Shown here: piece after piece, positions 9,721-18,242 of the stretch
How the letters are laid out: each line of letters begins with the position of its first letter
How positions within the stretch are numbered: the first letter of the stretch is position 1
Assembly: GCA_016125405.1 (NCBI GenBank)
Contig: WGLW01000006.1
Coordinates: 1-64,000 of the forward strand
Direction of reading: 5' to 3'
DNA length: 64,000 nt
Origin: Alphaproteobacteria bacterium
Lineage (GTDB): Bacteria > Pseudomonadota > Alphaproteobacteria > Caulobacterales > Hyphomonadaceae
Program-made: the position numbers and the translations under genes
Notes under the pieces: generated by a model
Told to the model about the DNA's origin: nothing
Databases searched by the model: none
Seen by the model: only the letters and a program-made list of their open reading frames with translations

Positions 9721-11028
9721 ATGCCAAGCTGGATCGGTCGGACGGGCGCCGTGGCGTTCGCGCTCGCCATATCGGCGTGCACGCCGCTGGGCCTCAACGT
9801 GGTCAGCACCAATGTCGCTTCGAAGCCGCCGGCTACGCCGCCGGTGCTGGGCGCGTTCGAGGGCGATCCGCCGGTCGCCAGCGTGGCCGACTGGCGCGAC
9901 CGGCGCGAACCGGAACTGCGCGCGGCGTTTGAAAAATATGTCTACGGCCCGGTCCCCACGGAACTGAAGGGCTCGGAGATCAGCCGCCGCGTGGTCGATC
10001 CGGCATTTGCGGGCGGCGCCGGCGTGCTTGAGGAAATCGACGTGCGCGTGGGGCAAGGCGCAAACGCGCCGACCTATCGCATCGCGCTGGCCCTGCCAAA
10101 GACCGCCACCGCATCCTCGCCCGCGCCGTTGATCCTGGAAGAGAATTTCTGCGGCAATCCGGGGACCATGGATTCGAAGCTGCTCACGCCGCCGGCGACG
10201 AGCTGGTCGTGCGACGACCATGGTGCGATCGGCGCTGTGATCCGGCTGATCTTCGGCAAGTACATCACGCATGGGCCCGACCGGGAAATCCTGCAGCGCG
10301 GCTACGCGTACGCCACGGTGTTTCCATCGGAGCTGGTCGACGACAGTTCGAAACACGCGCAGGCGGGGCTCGACAGGTTCGCCGCGCAACTGCCTGAGGG
10401 CAGGCGGCCCACGGGCGCCATTGCGGTGTGGGCCGCGACGTTCGGCTATTCGCTCGACGTGCTGGAGACAGATCCCCGGATCGACGCCTCGCGCACGGCG
10501 GCGTTCGGACATTCACGTCACGCCAAGGCGGCCTTGCTGGCGGGCGCTTTTGATCCGCGCATCGCGGCTGTGATCGCGCACCAGTCGGGCAAGGGCGGGG
10601 CGACGCTGACGCGCGCCTATGCCGGCGAGAGCGTCAAGTCGATCACCAAGAGCTATCCCTACTGGTTCTCGCCCGCCTACAAGACCTATGCCGGAAAGGA
10701 GACGGCGATCCCCGTCGACCAGCACCAGCTGATAGCGATGATGGCGCCGCGGCCGGTGTTGCTGGGCAATGGATGGCGGGATGTCTGGTCCGATCCCAAC
10801 GGGTCGTTCCGGGCTGCGGTCGGCGCCGAAGCGGTCTACCGGCTGATGGGCGTCGACGGACTCATGCAGACGATGATCGGCGACACAAAAAAGCGCGGCG
10901 AGATCGATTTCTACATGCGCCCCGGCGCCCACGGTATCCGCGTGATGGACTGGGACTACTTCCTGGACTGGCTCGACAGGTGGCTGAAGCCAGGCGTTTC
11001 GGGCGGCCCCATTCAGGCCAGCAGGTAG
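9721..11028 (+). CDS. CE15 glucuronoyl esterase-like lipoprotein
   Basis: The 435-residue alpha/beta hydrolase is exported, with lipobox ISAC (Cys20), so it is likely anchored in the envelope. The nucleophile motif GHSRHAK (Ser265) resembles the GHSRxGK of bacterial CE15 glucuronoyl esterases, and AHQSGKGG follows at the expected distance. MAPRPVLLGNGWRDVWSDP and the C-terminal GAHGI (His404) complete the picture. CE15 enzymes cleave the ester between lignin alcohols and glucuronoxylan. One Gly of the motif is Ala here. No other xylan genes are nearby, so the true substrate is open. The ATG follows GGGAG by five bases; a GTG two codons earlier is possible. Confidence 0.8.
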   Translation: MPSWIGRTGAVAFALAISACTPLGLNVVSTNVASKPPATPPVLGAFEGDPPVASVADWRDRREPELRAAFEKYVYGPVPTELKGSEISRRVVDPAFAGGAGVLEEIDVRVGQGANAPTYRIALALPKTATASSPAPLILEENFCGNPGTMDSKLLTPPATSWSCDDHGAIGAVIRLIFGKYITHGPDREILQRGYAYATVFPSELVDDSSKHAQAGLDRFAAQLPEGRRPTGAIAVWAATFGYSLDVLETDPRIDASRTAAFGHSRHAKAALLAGAFDPRIAAVIAHQSGKGGATLTRAYAGESVKSITKSYPYWFSPAYKTYAGKETAIPVDQHQLIAMMAPRPVLLGNGWRDVWSDPNGSFRAAVGAEAVYRLMGVDGLMQTMIGDTKKRGEIDFYMRPGAHGIRVMDWDYFLDWLDRWLKPGVSGGPIQASR

Positions 11029-11471
11029 ACGATCTCGACCTCCGTCTGCGCCGGATCTGGCGTTGGATCGCCATAGATTTCCCAGCTATGCGAACCGATC
11101 TTCCGCCCGCTGGCGGCGACGGCCGCGTGCAGTGCGGCGTGGCTGGCGCCCATTCCGGAATAGGCGCCGCGATGCACGATCATCGCAGCCTCGCCGGAGG
11201 GCGTCTGAACGCAGATGACGTCGCCCTCGCCCTCGAAAGGCCGGGACACTTCAACGCCGAAATCGACATTCATCCCCTCAGCCGGATTGGGGACATGGTG
11301 GTAGAGAAAGACATTGTGGCCATCCGTCCGCAGACCCGGATGCGCGGTCAGGTACGCCCAGACCTTGTCGAGGGCTGGTTTGAAGGCCGCCGGCACGTCC
11401 GGCATCTTCACATGAACCCGGACCGCGGCGAGCGTGCGCGGCAGCACGGTGGCGAACATCACCTGGGTCAC
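11013..11471 (-). CDS. GyrI-like small-molecule-binding domain protein
   Basis: This 152-residue protein is a stand-alone effector-binding domain of the GyrI/SOUL type. It shows the two-part beta-alpha-beta pattern: VMFATVLPRTLAAVRVHV, the middle block NVFLYHH and MNVDFGVEVSRPF, and the ending SHSWEIYGDP with a final EVEIVYLLA strand. These domains bind hydrophobic or cationic small molecules, and some are hydrolases. A GTG start preceded by GGGGGAGGAA was chosen; an ATG four codons on is also possible. Its 3' end overlaps the end of the CE15 gene by 16 bases, tail to tail. Confidence 0.72.
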   Translation of the reverse strand: MTQVMFATVLPRTLAAVRVHVKMPDVPAAFKPALDKVWAYLTAHPGLRTDGHNVFLYHHVPNPAEGMNVDFGVEVSRPFEGEGDVICVQTPSGEAAMIVHRGAYSGMGASHAALHAAVAASGRKIGSHSWEIYGDPTPDPAQTEVEIVYLLA

Positions 11472-11618
11472 TGAGTGTTCCTCCCCCTGATTTGCGGGCG
11501 ACGCTAGACCTGCCGTGCCGCGCACGCAAACGCGACGTCACGGTTGAGCGTCCCAAGATTTTGCTGGCGTTCCACAGCCGAACCTTCCTAGCCTTGGACG
11601 GCTTCAGGGGAGGCAGGG

Positions 11619-12056
11619 ATGGTTCAGCTGCACACGATCATGGCGCCGGTGTTGGCGCTGATTGTCTGGACATTCGTGATGTGGGTGTGGATGTACGCCA
11701 CGCGCATCCCCGCCATGCAGAAGGCGGGCGTCGATCCGGCGAAGATCAAGGGCCAGGAGACATACGGCCTGCTCGCCGGCATTCCGGCCCGGGTGCACTG
11801 GGTGGCGGATAACTATAACCACCTGCACGAGCAGCCGACGGTTTTCTACGCGCTCTGCACCTACAGCTATCTGGTCGGCGCCCGGGAGGGGCTCGTCCTG
11901 TGGCTGGCGTGGGGCTATGTGGCGATTCGCGTCGTGCACAGCGTCGTCCAGGCGACCAGCAACTATGTGCCCCTTCGCTTCGCCCTGTTCGCGCTGGGGT
12001 CGGCCTGCCTGATACTGATGACGGCCCGGAATGTCTGGGCGCTGCTCCACAGCTAG
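11619..12056 (+). CDS. MAPEG family membrane protein
   Basis: The 145-residue protein has four hydrophobic helices: about 5-28, a middle pair, and about 118-140. Between the first two lies a MAPEG-like loop with NLHEQPT-like sequence [13 protein letters not shown] and, later, [18 protein letters not shown] proteins include glutathione S-transferases and eicosanoid enzymes; bacterial members mostly have unknown substrates. A strong AGGGGAGGCAGGG precedes the ATG directly. prfA starts 56 bases downstream. Confidence 0.85.
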   Translation: MVQLHTIMAPVLALIVWTFVMWVWMYATRIPAMQKAGVDPAKIKGQETYGLLAGIPARVHWVADNYNHLHEQPTVFYALCTYSYLVGAREGLVLWLAWGYVAIRVVHSVVQATSNYVPLRFALFALGSACLILMTARNVWALLHS

Positions 12057-12112
12057 GCGCTCTGGACCTCCAACGCCGGCTGTCGCATACGGACGCCTCG
12101 TCAGAGGACCCC

Positions 12113-13198
12113 ATGGCCAACCTGCCTGAAACACGCCTGCGCCAGATGATTGACCGCTTCGACCAGGTCGAGGCGCGCATGGGCGTGGCCAGCGATCCCA
12201 AGGAGATCGTCAAGCTGTCGCGCGAGCACGCCGAGCTGAAGGCGATCGCGGAAAAGGCGAAGGAAGTTCTCGCCCTGCGCAGCCAGATCGCGGACGCCGA
12301 CGCGCTGATCGCCGACGCCTCCGCTGACCGCGAGATGGCCGACATGGCGCGCGAGGAGCGGGCCGACCTGCGCGCGCGCCAGCCCGGCCTGGAGCACCAG
12401 ATGCAGCTGATGCTGCTGCCCAGGGATGAGGATGATGCGGCCAGCGCCATGCTCGAGGTGCGCGCCGGCACGGGCGGTGACGAGGCGGCGCTGTTCGCCG
12501 GCGATCTCTTCCGCATGTACCAGCGCTACGCGCAGGCGCACGGCTGGCAGGTCGAGGTCGTCTCCGCGACCGAGGGCGATGCGGGCGGCTACAAGGAAGT
12601 GATCGCCGAGGTGAATGGCGTTGGCGCATTCGGGCGGCTGAAATTCGAAAGCGGCGTCCATCGCGTCCAGCGCGTGCCGACCACGGAGGCCTCGGGCCGG
12701 ATTCACACCTCGGCTGCGACAGTCGCGGTGCTGCCTGTGCCGGAAGAAGTGAACATTGTCGTGAAACCGGAGGACATACGCCTCGACACGATGCGCGCTT
12801 CGGGATCGGGCGGCCAGCACGTCAACAAGACCGACTCCGCCGTGCGCATCCTGCACATCCCGACCGGCATCATCGTGACGTCGTCGGAAAAATCCCAGCA
12901 CTACAACCGCGCCAAGGCGATGGAAGTCCTGAAGATCCGGCTTTACGAGCGCGAACGCGAAGCGAAGGATTCGGCGCGGTCCGCCGCGCGCAAGTCGCAG
13001 ATTGGATCGGGCGACCGTTCAGAGCGGATCCGCACCTACAACTTTCCGCAGGGCCGCGTTTCCGATCACCGCATCAACCTGACGCTCCATAAACTGCCGC
13101 AGGTTCTCGAGGGCGACGGGCTCGATGAACTGCTCGACGCACTGCAGGCAGAGGACCAGGCCGAACGGCTCGCCGCGATGGATCAGGAAGGCGCGTGA
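12113..13198 (+). CDS. prfA: Peptide chain release factor 1
   Basis: RF1 ends translation at UAA and UAG. The 361 residues contain the catalytic GGQ at about 233-235 in [15 protein letters not shown] and the conserved [21 protein letters not shown]; the RF1 stop-codon region [18 protein letters not shown] is present. The ATG at 12113 with AGAGGA upstream gives the family length. prmC, whose product methylates the GGQ glutamine, lies two genes on, and the three genes overlap by one to four bases, so they are likely one operon. Confidence 0.97.
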   Translation: MANLPETRLRQMIDRFDQVEARMGVASDPKEIVKLSREHAELKAIAEKAKEVLALRSQIADADALIADASADREMADMAREERADLRARQPGLEHQMQLMLLPRDEDDAASAMLEVRAGTGGDEAALFAGDLFRMYQRYAQAHGWQVEVVSATEGDAGGYKEVIAEVNGVGAFGRLKFESGVHRVQRVPTTEASGRIHTSAATVAVLPVPEEVNIVVKPEDIRLDTMRASGSGGQHVNKTDSAVRILHIPTGIIVTSSEKSQHYNRAKAMEVLKIRLYEREREAKDSARSAARKSQIGSGDRSERIRTYNFPQGRVSDHRINLTLHKLPQVLEGDGLDELLDALQAEDQAERLAAMDQEGA

Positions 13199-13968
13199 TG
13201 AACGGCCGGATCGCCTCCCTGTGGCGCCATCCGGTCAAGGGGCTGACGCCGGAACCGCTGGACGAGGTCTCGCTGAGCGCGGGCGAGTATTTCCCGAATG
13301 ACCGGATGTACGCCGTCGAGGTCGGCCCGTCGGGTTTCGATCCGGACAATCCCCAGTTCGTTTCCAAGATGCGGTTCGCCGTGCTGGCGCGCTTCCCGGA
13401 GCTGGCGCGTGTGAAGACGCAGATGAACGACGAAACCGGCCGGCTCGGCATTGGCGACGCGGCCGGGTTTGGCGTCGAGATTCCGGTCGGGGATGAGGCG
13501 GGGCGCGAAGCGCTGGCGCGGTATCTTCAGGCGTTCCTCGGGGCGGAGGCGGATGCGCCTTTGAACGTTCTGGTCGGCCCGGGCGGTCACCGTTTCACCG
13601 ACAACAAGCAGGATGGGTTTGTGTCGGCGATCAATCTCGCCAGCATCCGGGCGATCGAACAGGCGATCGGCGAAGCGGTCGATCCGCGGCGGTTTCGCGC
13701 CAATGTCTATTACGACGCTGGAGAGCCCTGGATCGAGGATGGGCTCGTGCGCGGCGACGCTGTGGCGGCGGGCGGCGCGCAGCTCAAGGCGATGAAATCC
13801 ATCACCCGGTGCATCGCAACCCACGCCAATCCGGAGACGGGTGAGCGCGACATCGACATGCTGGACGTGCTGCAGCGCGCCTTCGGCCGCAACACGCTGG
13901 GACACTATTTTTCGGTGCGCGAAGGCGGCCGCGTTGCGCGCGGCGATACCTTCGCGCGGATGTCATGA
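13198..13968 (+). CDS. MOSC domain protein (mARC/YcbX-like)
   Basis: The 256-residue protein has a MOSC_N beta-barrel domain (about 1-100, LWRHPVKGLTPEPLDEVSL) and a MOSC domain. The latter carries the mARC-type stretch SITRCIATHANPETGERDIDML, whose Cys is the likely molybdenum ligand. Such proteins reduce N-hydroxylated compounds with the molybdenum cofactor. The start ATG overlaps the prfA stop by one base; a GTG one codon earlier is the alternative. It is sandwiched between prfA and prmC with overlaps at both ends, which suggests strict co-translation although no functional link is known. Confidence 0.85.
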   Translation: MNGRIASLWRHPVKGLTPEPLDEVSLSAGEYFPNDRMYAVEVGPSGFDPDNPQFVSKMRFAVLARFPELARVKTQMNDETGRLGIGDAAGFGVEIPVGDEAGREALARYLQAFLGAEADAPLNVLVGPGGHRFTDNKQDGFVSAINLASIRAIEQAIGEAVDPRRFRANVYYDAGEPWIEDGLVRGDAVAAGGAQLKAMKSITRCIATHANPETGERDIDMLDVLQRAFGRNTLGHYFSVREGGRVARGDTFARMS

Positions 13969-14822
13969 GCCTTCACTGCACCTGGAGCGACATGCTGGCC
14001 GAAGCGAGCGCCCGGCTGGCGAAGGCCGGCGTCGAGGATGCGCGGCGCGACGCGCGCCTGTTGCTTGCCGATACGCTGGGCGTTGAAACGGGCGAGTTGA
14101 TCCTTCGCGAGATGGATATGATCGATGGCGCTCACCTCGCCGGGTTCGAGGACCGTATCCGGCGACGGCTGGCAGGCGAGCCGGTGTCCCGCATCCGGGG
14201 CTGGCGCGAATTCTATGGCCGGCGCTTCATCGTGACCGGCGACGTTCTCGATCCCCGCCCGGAAACCGAACTGCTGGTGGAGCAGGGTCTCCGGCGGTTG
14301 CCGCCGGGCGGACGCGTGCTGGATCTGGGAACGGGGTCAGGCTGCATTCTTGTCTCGCTACTGGCCGAGCGCGCCGACGCCAGCGGCGAGGGCGTTGATG
14401 CCTCGGATGCGGCGTTGCAGGTCGCTGCGCGGAATGCTGCGGCGCTCGGCGTCGCCGAACGGGCGCGGCTGGTGAAGGGCGACTGGACGTCCGGCGACAT
14501 GGGCGCGTGGGATCTTGTGCTCTCCAATCCGCCCTATGTGAGCGAGGCGGAGTTTCCAGACCTCGCGCGCGAGGTTCGCGAGCACGATCCGCGCATCGCG
14601 CTGGTCGGCGGCGTCGACGGACTTGAGCCCTATCGGACGATTTCAGCGGCCGCGCGCCGCGCGCTGAAGCCCGGCGGCTGGCTGGGCGTGGAGTTCGGCG
14701 CTGGACAGGCCGAAGCGGTGACAGGGCTGATGACCGGCGCCGGGTTTGCCGGAATCGAGGTCTATCGAGATCTTGCCGGTATCGAGCGCGCCGCCTTTGG
14801 CCAGGCCCCCGGGCCGGCCTAG
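13965..14822 (+). CDS. prmC: Release factor glutamine methyltransferase
   Basis: PrmC methylates the glutamine of the GGQ motif in release factors. The 285 residues have a helical N-terminal domain (about 1-85), the SAM motif VLDLGTGSGCILVSLL, and the substrate motif NPPYVSEAEF near residue 188. The following EHDPRIALVGGVDGLEPYR block is also typical. It starts within an ATGA overlap with the MOSC gene and completes the prfA operon. Confidence 0.95.
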   Translation: MSLHCTWSDMLAEASARLAKAGVEDARRDARLLLADTLGVETGELILREMDMIDGAHLAGFEDRIRRRLAGEPVSRIRGWREFYGRRFIVTGDVLDPRPETELLVEQGLRRLPPGGRVLDLGTGSGCILVSLLAERADASGEGVDASDAALQVAARNAAALGVAERARLVKGDWTSGDMGAWDLVLSNPPYVSEAEFPDLAREVREHDPRIALVGGVDGLEPYRTISAAARRALKPGGWLGVEFGAGQAEAVTGLMTGAGFAGIEVYRDLAGIERAAFGQAPGPA

Positions 14823-15007
14823 GAGGCCGCGGGCTTTTGCCCGGAAAATCCACATGAAAAAGGCTTGCCAATTCCCACAAAGACGCTAGCGTCAATCGCA
14901 CGGGCCAGCAGGCGATTCCGATATTGACGCCGCCGGCCGGGGCGCTTCCGCATGGAAGCCCCAATATGTCCCAAAAGGGCTATATTTTGCAGAAACGGGA
15001 TAACTTC

Positions 15008-15613
15008 ATGAAGCGTCAGCGGGGGCGCGGCCGTAAGCCGGGTGGCGGTGGTGGCGGCAATCCGGGCAATCGTTCGCTTGAGAGCAACGGGCCCGAGGTC
15101 AAGATTCGCGGCACGGCCGCGCAGATATTCGAGAAGTACTCGCAGTACGCCCGCGACGCGCAGTCGAGCGGGGACCGCGTGAAGTACGAAAACTATCTGC
15201 AGCACGCCGAACACTATTTCCGCATCATGGCGGCGACGATGCCGCGTGAGCAGCGGATGCAGCAGGCCGAGAACGGCGGTTCGTTCAACGGCGGCGGAGA
15301 CGGCGAGCGCGAGTCCGAAGAGGTCCAGGCGGACGCCCTGAAAGTGGTCGATGAAGCCGCTGACGAAGGCGACGACGACGCCCGCGAGAGCGGCGGCGAG
15401 GCTGAAGCCCGCGAGGACGATGGCGATAACGCCGAAGCCCGCGCGCAGGGCGGCGAGGACCGGGGCGAAGGCGGCCGGTCGCGCCGCCGCCGCAACCGGC
15501 GCCGCAACAATGACGGCGGAGGCCAGGGCGCGGACGGCGAGGGTGGCGACACCGAGGCGCGCTCCGCGCTTGATGCGCTGGCCCACAAGCAGGCGGCGGT
15601 CGCCGGCAACTGA
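15008..15613 (+). CDS. DUF4167 domain protein
   Basis: The 201-residue protein opens with a basic MKRQRGRGRKPGG stretch, followed by the DUF4167 core: SNGPEVKIRGTAAQIFEKY, then ARDAQSSGDRVKYENYLQHAEHYFR, ending about residue 80. The rest is low complexity, acidic first (EGDDDARESGGEAEARED) and then Arg-rich (RSRRRRNRRR). The family is widespread in alphaproteobacteria and of unknown role; the charge pattern suggests nucleic-acid or ribosome contact, which is inference. Starts at 14966 or 14924 would add unsupported residues. A 12-base palindrome GACGCTAGCGTC lies upstream at 14882-14893. Confidence 0.85.
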   Translation: MKRQRGRGRKPGGGGGGNPGNRSLESNGPEVKIRGTAAQIFEKYSQYARDAQSSGDRVKYENYLQHAEHYFRIMAATMPREQRMQQAENGGSFNGGGDGERESEEVQADALKVVDEAADEGDDDARESGGEAEAREDDGDNAEARAQGGEDRGEGGRSRRRRNRRRNNDGGGQGADGEGGDTEARSALDALAHKQAAVAGN

Positions 15614-15648
15614 TCCGGGCGACTAGTGCAGGCCGACTGGCTCTGTTC

Positions 15649-15945
15649 CTAGTGGATGGAATTTTCCGGCGTTTCACCAGACGCAGGCCGTTTCGCGTGC
15701 TCTGCGTCCAGTTCGTCCCTGAGATGTTCAAGGCGAAGTTCGCGCGTCAGCCGGGCCTCTTCGCTGAGATAACGCCGGAATTTCGCCAGCACCCAGATGG
15801 TATAGCCGCACGCGCCCGCCAGCAGCGCCAGCAGCAGGGCGACGCCGAAGCTACCCTTTGAGAGGCTTTCCGAGGCGCCCAGCAGCATGACCAGGCCGAT
15901 CACGCCATTGCCGCCCATGGTGATGATCTGCGCATAGAGCGGCAT
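15649..15945 (-). CDS. Small two-helix membrane protein
   Basis: A 98-residue protein with two hydrophobic helices (about 8-25 and 33-55) and a charged helical tail (RRYLSEEARLTRELRLEHLRDEL) that could form a coiled coil in the cytoplasm. No family is recognised. The frame is open, has clean membrane segments and fills the space between the DUF4167 gene and the VOC protein. Confidence 0.65.
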   Translation of the reverse strand: MPLYAQIITMGGNGVIGLVMLLGASESLSKGSFGVALLLALLAGACGYTIWVLAKFRRYLSEEARLTRELRLEHLRDELDAEHAKRPASGETPENSIH

Positions 15946-16007
15946 GGCGGCATCCCCCTTGGCGGCCTGTCCAGACCCTTGACCGGAGCGGTCCGGGCGC
16001 TGGCGTG

Positions 16008-16376
16008 TCAGGCCATGGTGAAGGCGCAGAGCTTGTTGCCGTCGAGGTCGCGGAAATAGCCGGCGTAGAAGCCGCCGTCGCCGCGCGGACCGGCCGCGCC
16101 CTCGTCCGAGCCGCCAAGTTCCAGCGCCGTGGCGTGGAAGGCGTTGACCTGTTCCGGGCTGGCGAGATTGATCGCCACCATCGAGCCGTTGCCGATGGTC
16201 GCCTTGTTGCCGTCATACGGCTTGGTGACGCAGAACATCGGGCCCTTGGCGAAGCCGTAGGCGGTCGAATTCCCGAAATCCATGGCGCGCTTGCCGCCGA
16301 TCGTGGCGAACAGCGCGTCGTAGTATTCCAGCGCCTTGTCGTAGTTGTTGGTGCCGACCATCAGATAGCCGATCAT
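16008..16376 (-). CDS. VOC family (glyoxalase-like) protein
   Basis: The 122-residue protein is a vicinal oxygen chelate domain: MIGYLMVGTNNYDKALEYYDALFA begins the first beta-alpha unit and a FRDLDGNKLCAFTMA strand ends the second. The FYAGYFRDLDGNKL box is typical of glyoxalase/bleomycin-resistance-like members in alphaproteobacteria. The substrate is unknown. The ATG at 16376 has GGAGGGACTCCC just before it; a longer frame reaching 16415 is not supported. It is divergent from the carboxynorspermidine dehydrogenase gene across 192 bases. Confidence 0.85.
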   Translation of the reverse strand: MIGYLMVGTNNYDKALEYYDALFATIGGKRAMDFGNSTAYGFAKGPMFCVTKPYDGNKATIGNGSMVAINLASPEQVNAFHATALELGGSDEGAAGPRGDGGFYAGYFRDLDGNKLCAFTMA

Positions 16377-16568
16377 GGGAGTCCCTCCGTTCGAGCGCGG
16401 TCGCAAGCGGACCATGCGCGGAAGGCGAGCGCAAGGCCTTGACGGGCGCCATCAAAACGTTGCGTTGGCCCGCTTGCGCGAGGGACCAGACTTGCTATCA
16501 ACCGCCGCACCGGAGGTCTTCCGTGGGCGTCGGGTTTCCCACGCAGCATCGTATGCTGGAGGAACCGC

Positions 16569-17783
16569 ATGGATAGCGTTCTCATCATCGGCGCCGGCGC
16601 GGCGGGATCGGTCACGGCGCAAAAAGCGGCGATGAACCGCGACGTCTTCAAGAAGGTCACGCTGGCCTCGCGCCGGCTCTCGAGTTGCGAGGCCGTCGCG
16701 AAGCTCTGCAAGACGCCGATCGAGGTCGCCCAGGTCGACGCCGACAATGTCGCCGAGACGGTAAAGCTTCTGAAGAAGGTGAAGCCTGACCTGGTGATCA
16801 ACATGGCCCTGCCTTATCAAGACCTGCCGATCATGGACGCCTGCCTCGAAGCCGGCGTGCACTACATGGACACGGCGAACTATGAGCCCCGCGACGAGGC
16901 CAAGTTCACCTACAAATACCAGTGGCCCTACCACAAGAAATACAAGGAAGCGGGCCTGATGGCCGTGCTGGGCTGCGGGTTTGATCCCGGCCAGTCGAAT
17001 ATCTATTGCGCCTATGCGCAGGAATTCCTGTTTGACGAGATCGAGACGATCGACATCGTCGATTGCAACGCCGGCGACCATGGCAAGGGGTTCGCCACCA
17101 ACTTCAACCCGGAGATCAACCTCCGCGAAGTCACCCAGCGCGGCAAATACTGGAAAGAGGGCAAGTGGATCGAGATCGATCCGCTCTCGATCAACTGCAT
17201 GGTCGACTATCCGGAAGTTGGTCCGCGCAAGAGCTATCTGATCTATCACGAGGAAGAGGAAAGCCTCGTGAAGCACATCAAGGGCCTGAAGCAGATCCGC
17301 TTCTGGATGACCTTCGGCGACAACTACATCAAGCACCTCGACGTGCTGGTCGGCATCGGCATGACGCGGATCGATCCCGTCATGTACAAGGGCACGCCGG
17401 TGATCCCGATGGAGTTCCTGAAGGAGCTGCTGCCGCCGCCGTCGTCGCTTGGCGAGAACTACAAGGGCAAGACGTCGATCGGCGTGATCTTCAAGGGGAC
17501 GAAGAACGGCAAGACGAAGCGCACGATGATCTGGAACGTGTCCGACCACGCCAAGGCCTACAAGGAAGTGAAGGCTCAGGCGGTGTCCTACACCACGGGC
17601 GTGCCGCCGGTGGTTGGCGCGATGATGATGTTCAAGGGCGCGTGGAAGGGAAAGGGCGTGTTCAATGTCGAGCAGCTTCCCTCAAAGCCCTTCATGGACG
17701 AGATCGGCAAACAGGGCCTGCCGTGGCAGATGGCCGACATCAAGGTTGCCGATCAGAAAGAGCTGTTCGCGGTTAAGACCTGA
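16569..17783 (+). CDS. Carboxynorspermidine/carboxyspermidine dehydrogenase
   Basis: This saccharopine dehydrogenase-family enzyme joins aspartate semialdehyde to a diamine (putrescine or diaminopropane) reductively, giving carboxyspermidine or carboxynorspermidine. The 404 residues start with the NAD(P) motif VLIIGAGAAGSV. They contain VINMALPYQDLPIMDACLEAGVHYMDTANYEPRDEA and AVLGCGFDPGQSN, which set it apart from lysine-pathway members. The decarboxylase NspC lies just downstream, which confirms the pathway. With ornithine decarboxylase nearby, putrescine is the likely co-substrate and spermidine the likely product; this is inference. Confidence 0.92.
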   Translation: MDSVLIIGAGAAGSVTAQKAAMNRDVFKKVTLASRRLSSCEAVAKLCKTPIEVAQVDADNVAETVKLLKKVKPDLVINMALPYQDLPIMDACLEAGVHYMDTANYEPRDEAKFTYKYQWPYHKKYKEAGLMAVLGCGFDPGQSNIYCAYAQEFLFDEIETIDIVDCNAGDHGKGFATNFNPEINLREVTQRGKYWKEGKWIEIDPLSINCMVDYPEVGPRKSYLIYHEEEESLVKHIKGLKQIRFWMTFGDNYIKHLDVLVGIGMTRIDPVMYKGTPVIPMEFLKELLPPPSSLGENYKGKTSIGVIFKGTKNGKTKRTMIWNVSDHAKAYKEVKAQAVSYTTGVPPVVGAMMMFKGAWKGKGVFNVEQLPSKPFMDEIGKQGLPWQMADIKVADQKELFAVKT

Positions 17784-17792
17784 GAAAGCAAA

Positions 17793-17821
17793 CGCCGCCG
17801 CCCGGGCGACGGACGGCGGCG
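17793..17821. terminator. GC hairpin between convergent genes
   Basis: An 8-bp perfect stem (17793-17800 with 17814-17821) encloses a 13-base loop, ten bases past the dehydrogenase stop and ahead of the convergent small gene. There is no T-run, so it would be at best a weak or factor-assisted terminator. Confidence 0.4.
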
Positions 17822-17858
17822 CTGACGATCTCGAAGACCGACCTGCGTCAGCCGAAGA

Positions 17859-18071
17859 CTAGTTGGCCGGCTTGTCGGTTTTCGCGTCGGTTTTTGTATC
17901 GGCCGCCTTGGCCTTATGGGCATGCGCCTTCTTGTGTTTCTTCACGGTCGGCGCCGCGGTCGTGGTCGACGAGGCGCTCGGCGTGGAGGCGGTCGAAGGC
18001 GTTTGCGGTGCGGCCGACGCAACGCCGGCCAGCGCCAGGGCGGCAGACGCAAGAACGAGAGTGCGGATCAT
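17859..18071 (-). CDS. Small exported Lys/His-rich peptide
   Basis: A 70-residue frame with a clear signal peptide (MIRTLVLASAALALAGVASA, cut after ASA). A Ser/Thr/Pro stretch follows, then a basic tail with KKHKKAHAHKAKAADTKTD. The mature part is about 50 residues, disordered and strongly positive. No family is recognised. The start ATG at 18071 has GGAGATCCC just upstream; the longer frame to 18128 would bury the signal peptide. It lies on the opposite strand between the two polyamine genes. A 7-bp inverted repeat, CGCCGGG with CCCGGCG at 18085-18103, sits directly upstream. Confidence 0.6.
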   Translation of the reverse strand: MIRTLVLASAALALAGVASAAPQTPSTASTPSASSTTTAAPTVKKHKKAHAHKAKAADTKTDAKTDKPAN

Positions 18072-18084
18072 AGGGATCTCCAAT

Positions 18085-18103
18085 CGCCGGGATGATCCCG
18101 GCG
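18085..18103. repeat. Perfect inverted repeat upstream of the exported peptide gene
   Basis: Seven-base arms CGCCGGG and CCCGGCG flank ATGAT. It could be an operator, a leader hairpin for the peptide gene on the minus strand, or a remnant of the GATCCCGG-type intergenic repeat seen elsewhere in the window. Confidence 0.4.
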
Positions 18104-18242
18104 TGGCCTCACACTCGCCAGCGACCATGTCGCGCGCATGTCGCCGGCGTTACGTTGCATACATCCCGGCTTCATCCTGGCGTCATGTTGCCTTAACGGC
18201 GCCGCTGTACGGCCCTGCCGGTAATCATGATAGGAAACAGGC

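Noticed and set aside
14882-14893. 12-base palindrome GACGCTAGCGTC before the DUF4167 gene
   Set aside because: Perfect but short and GC-rich; without a second copy or a mapped promoter it cannot be called an operator.
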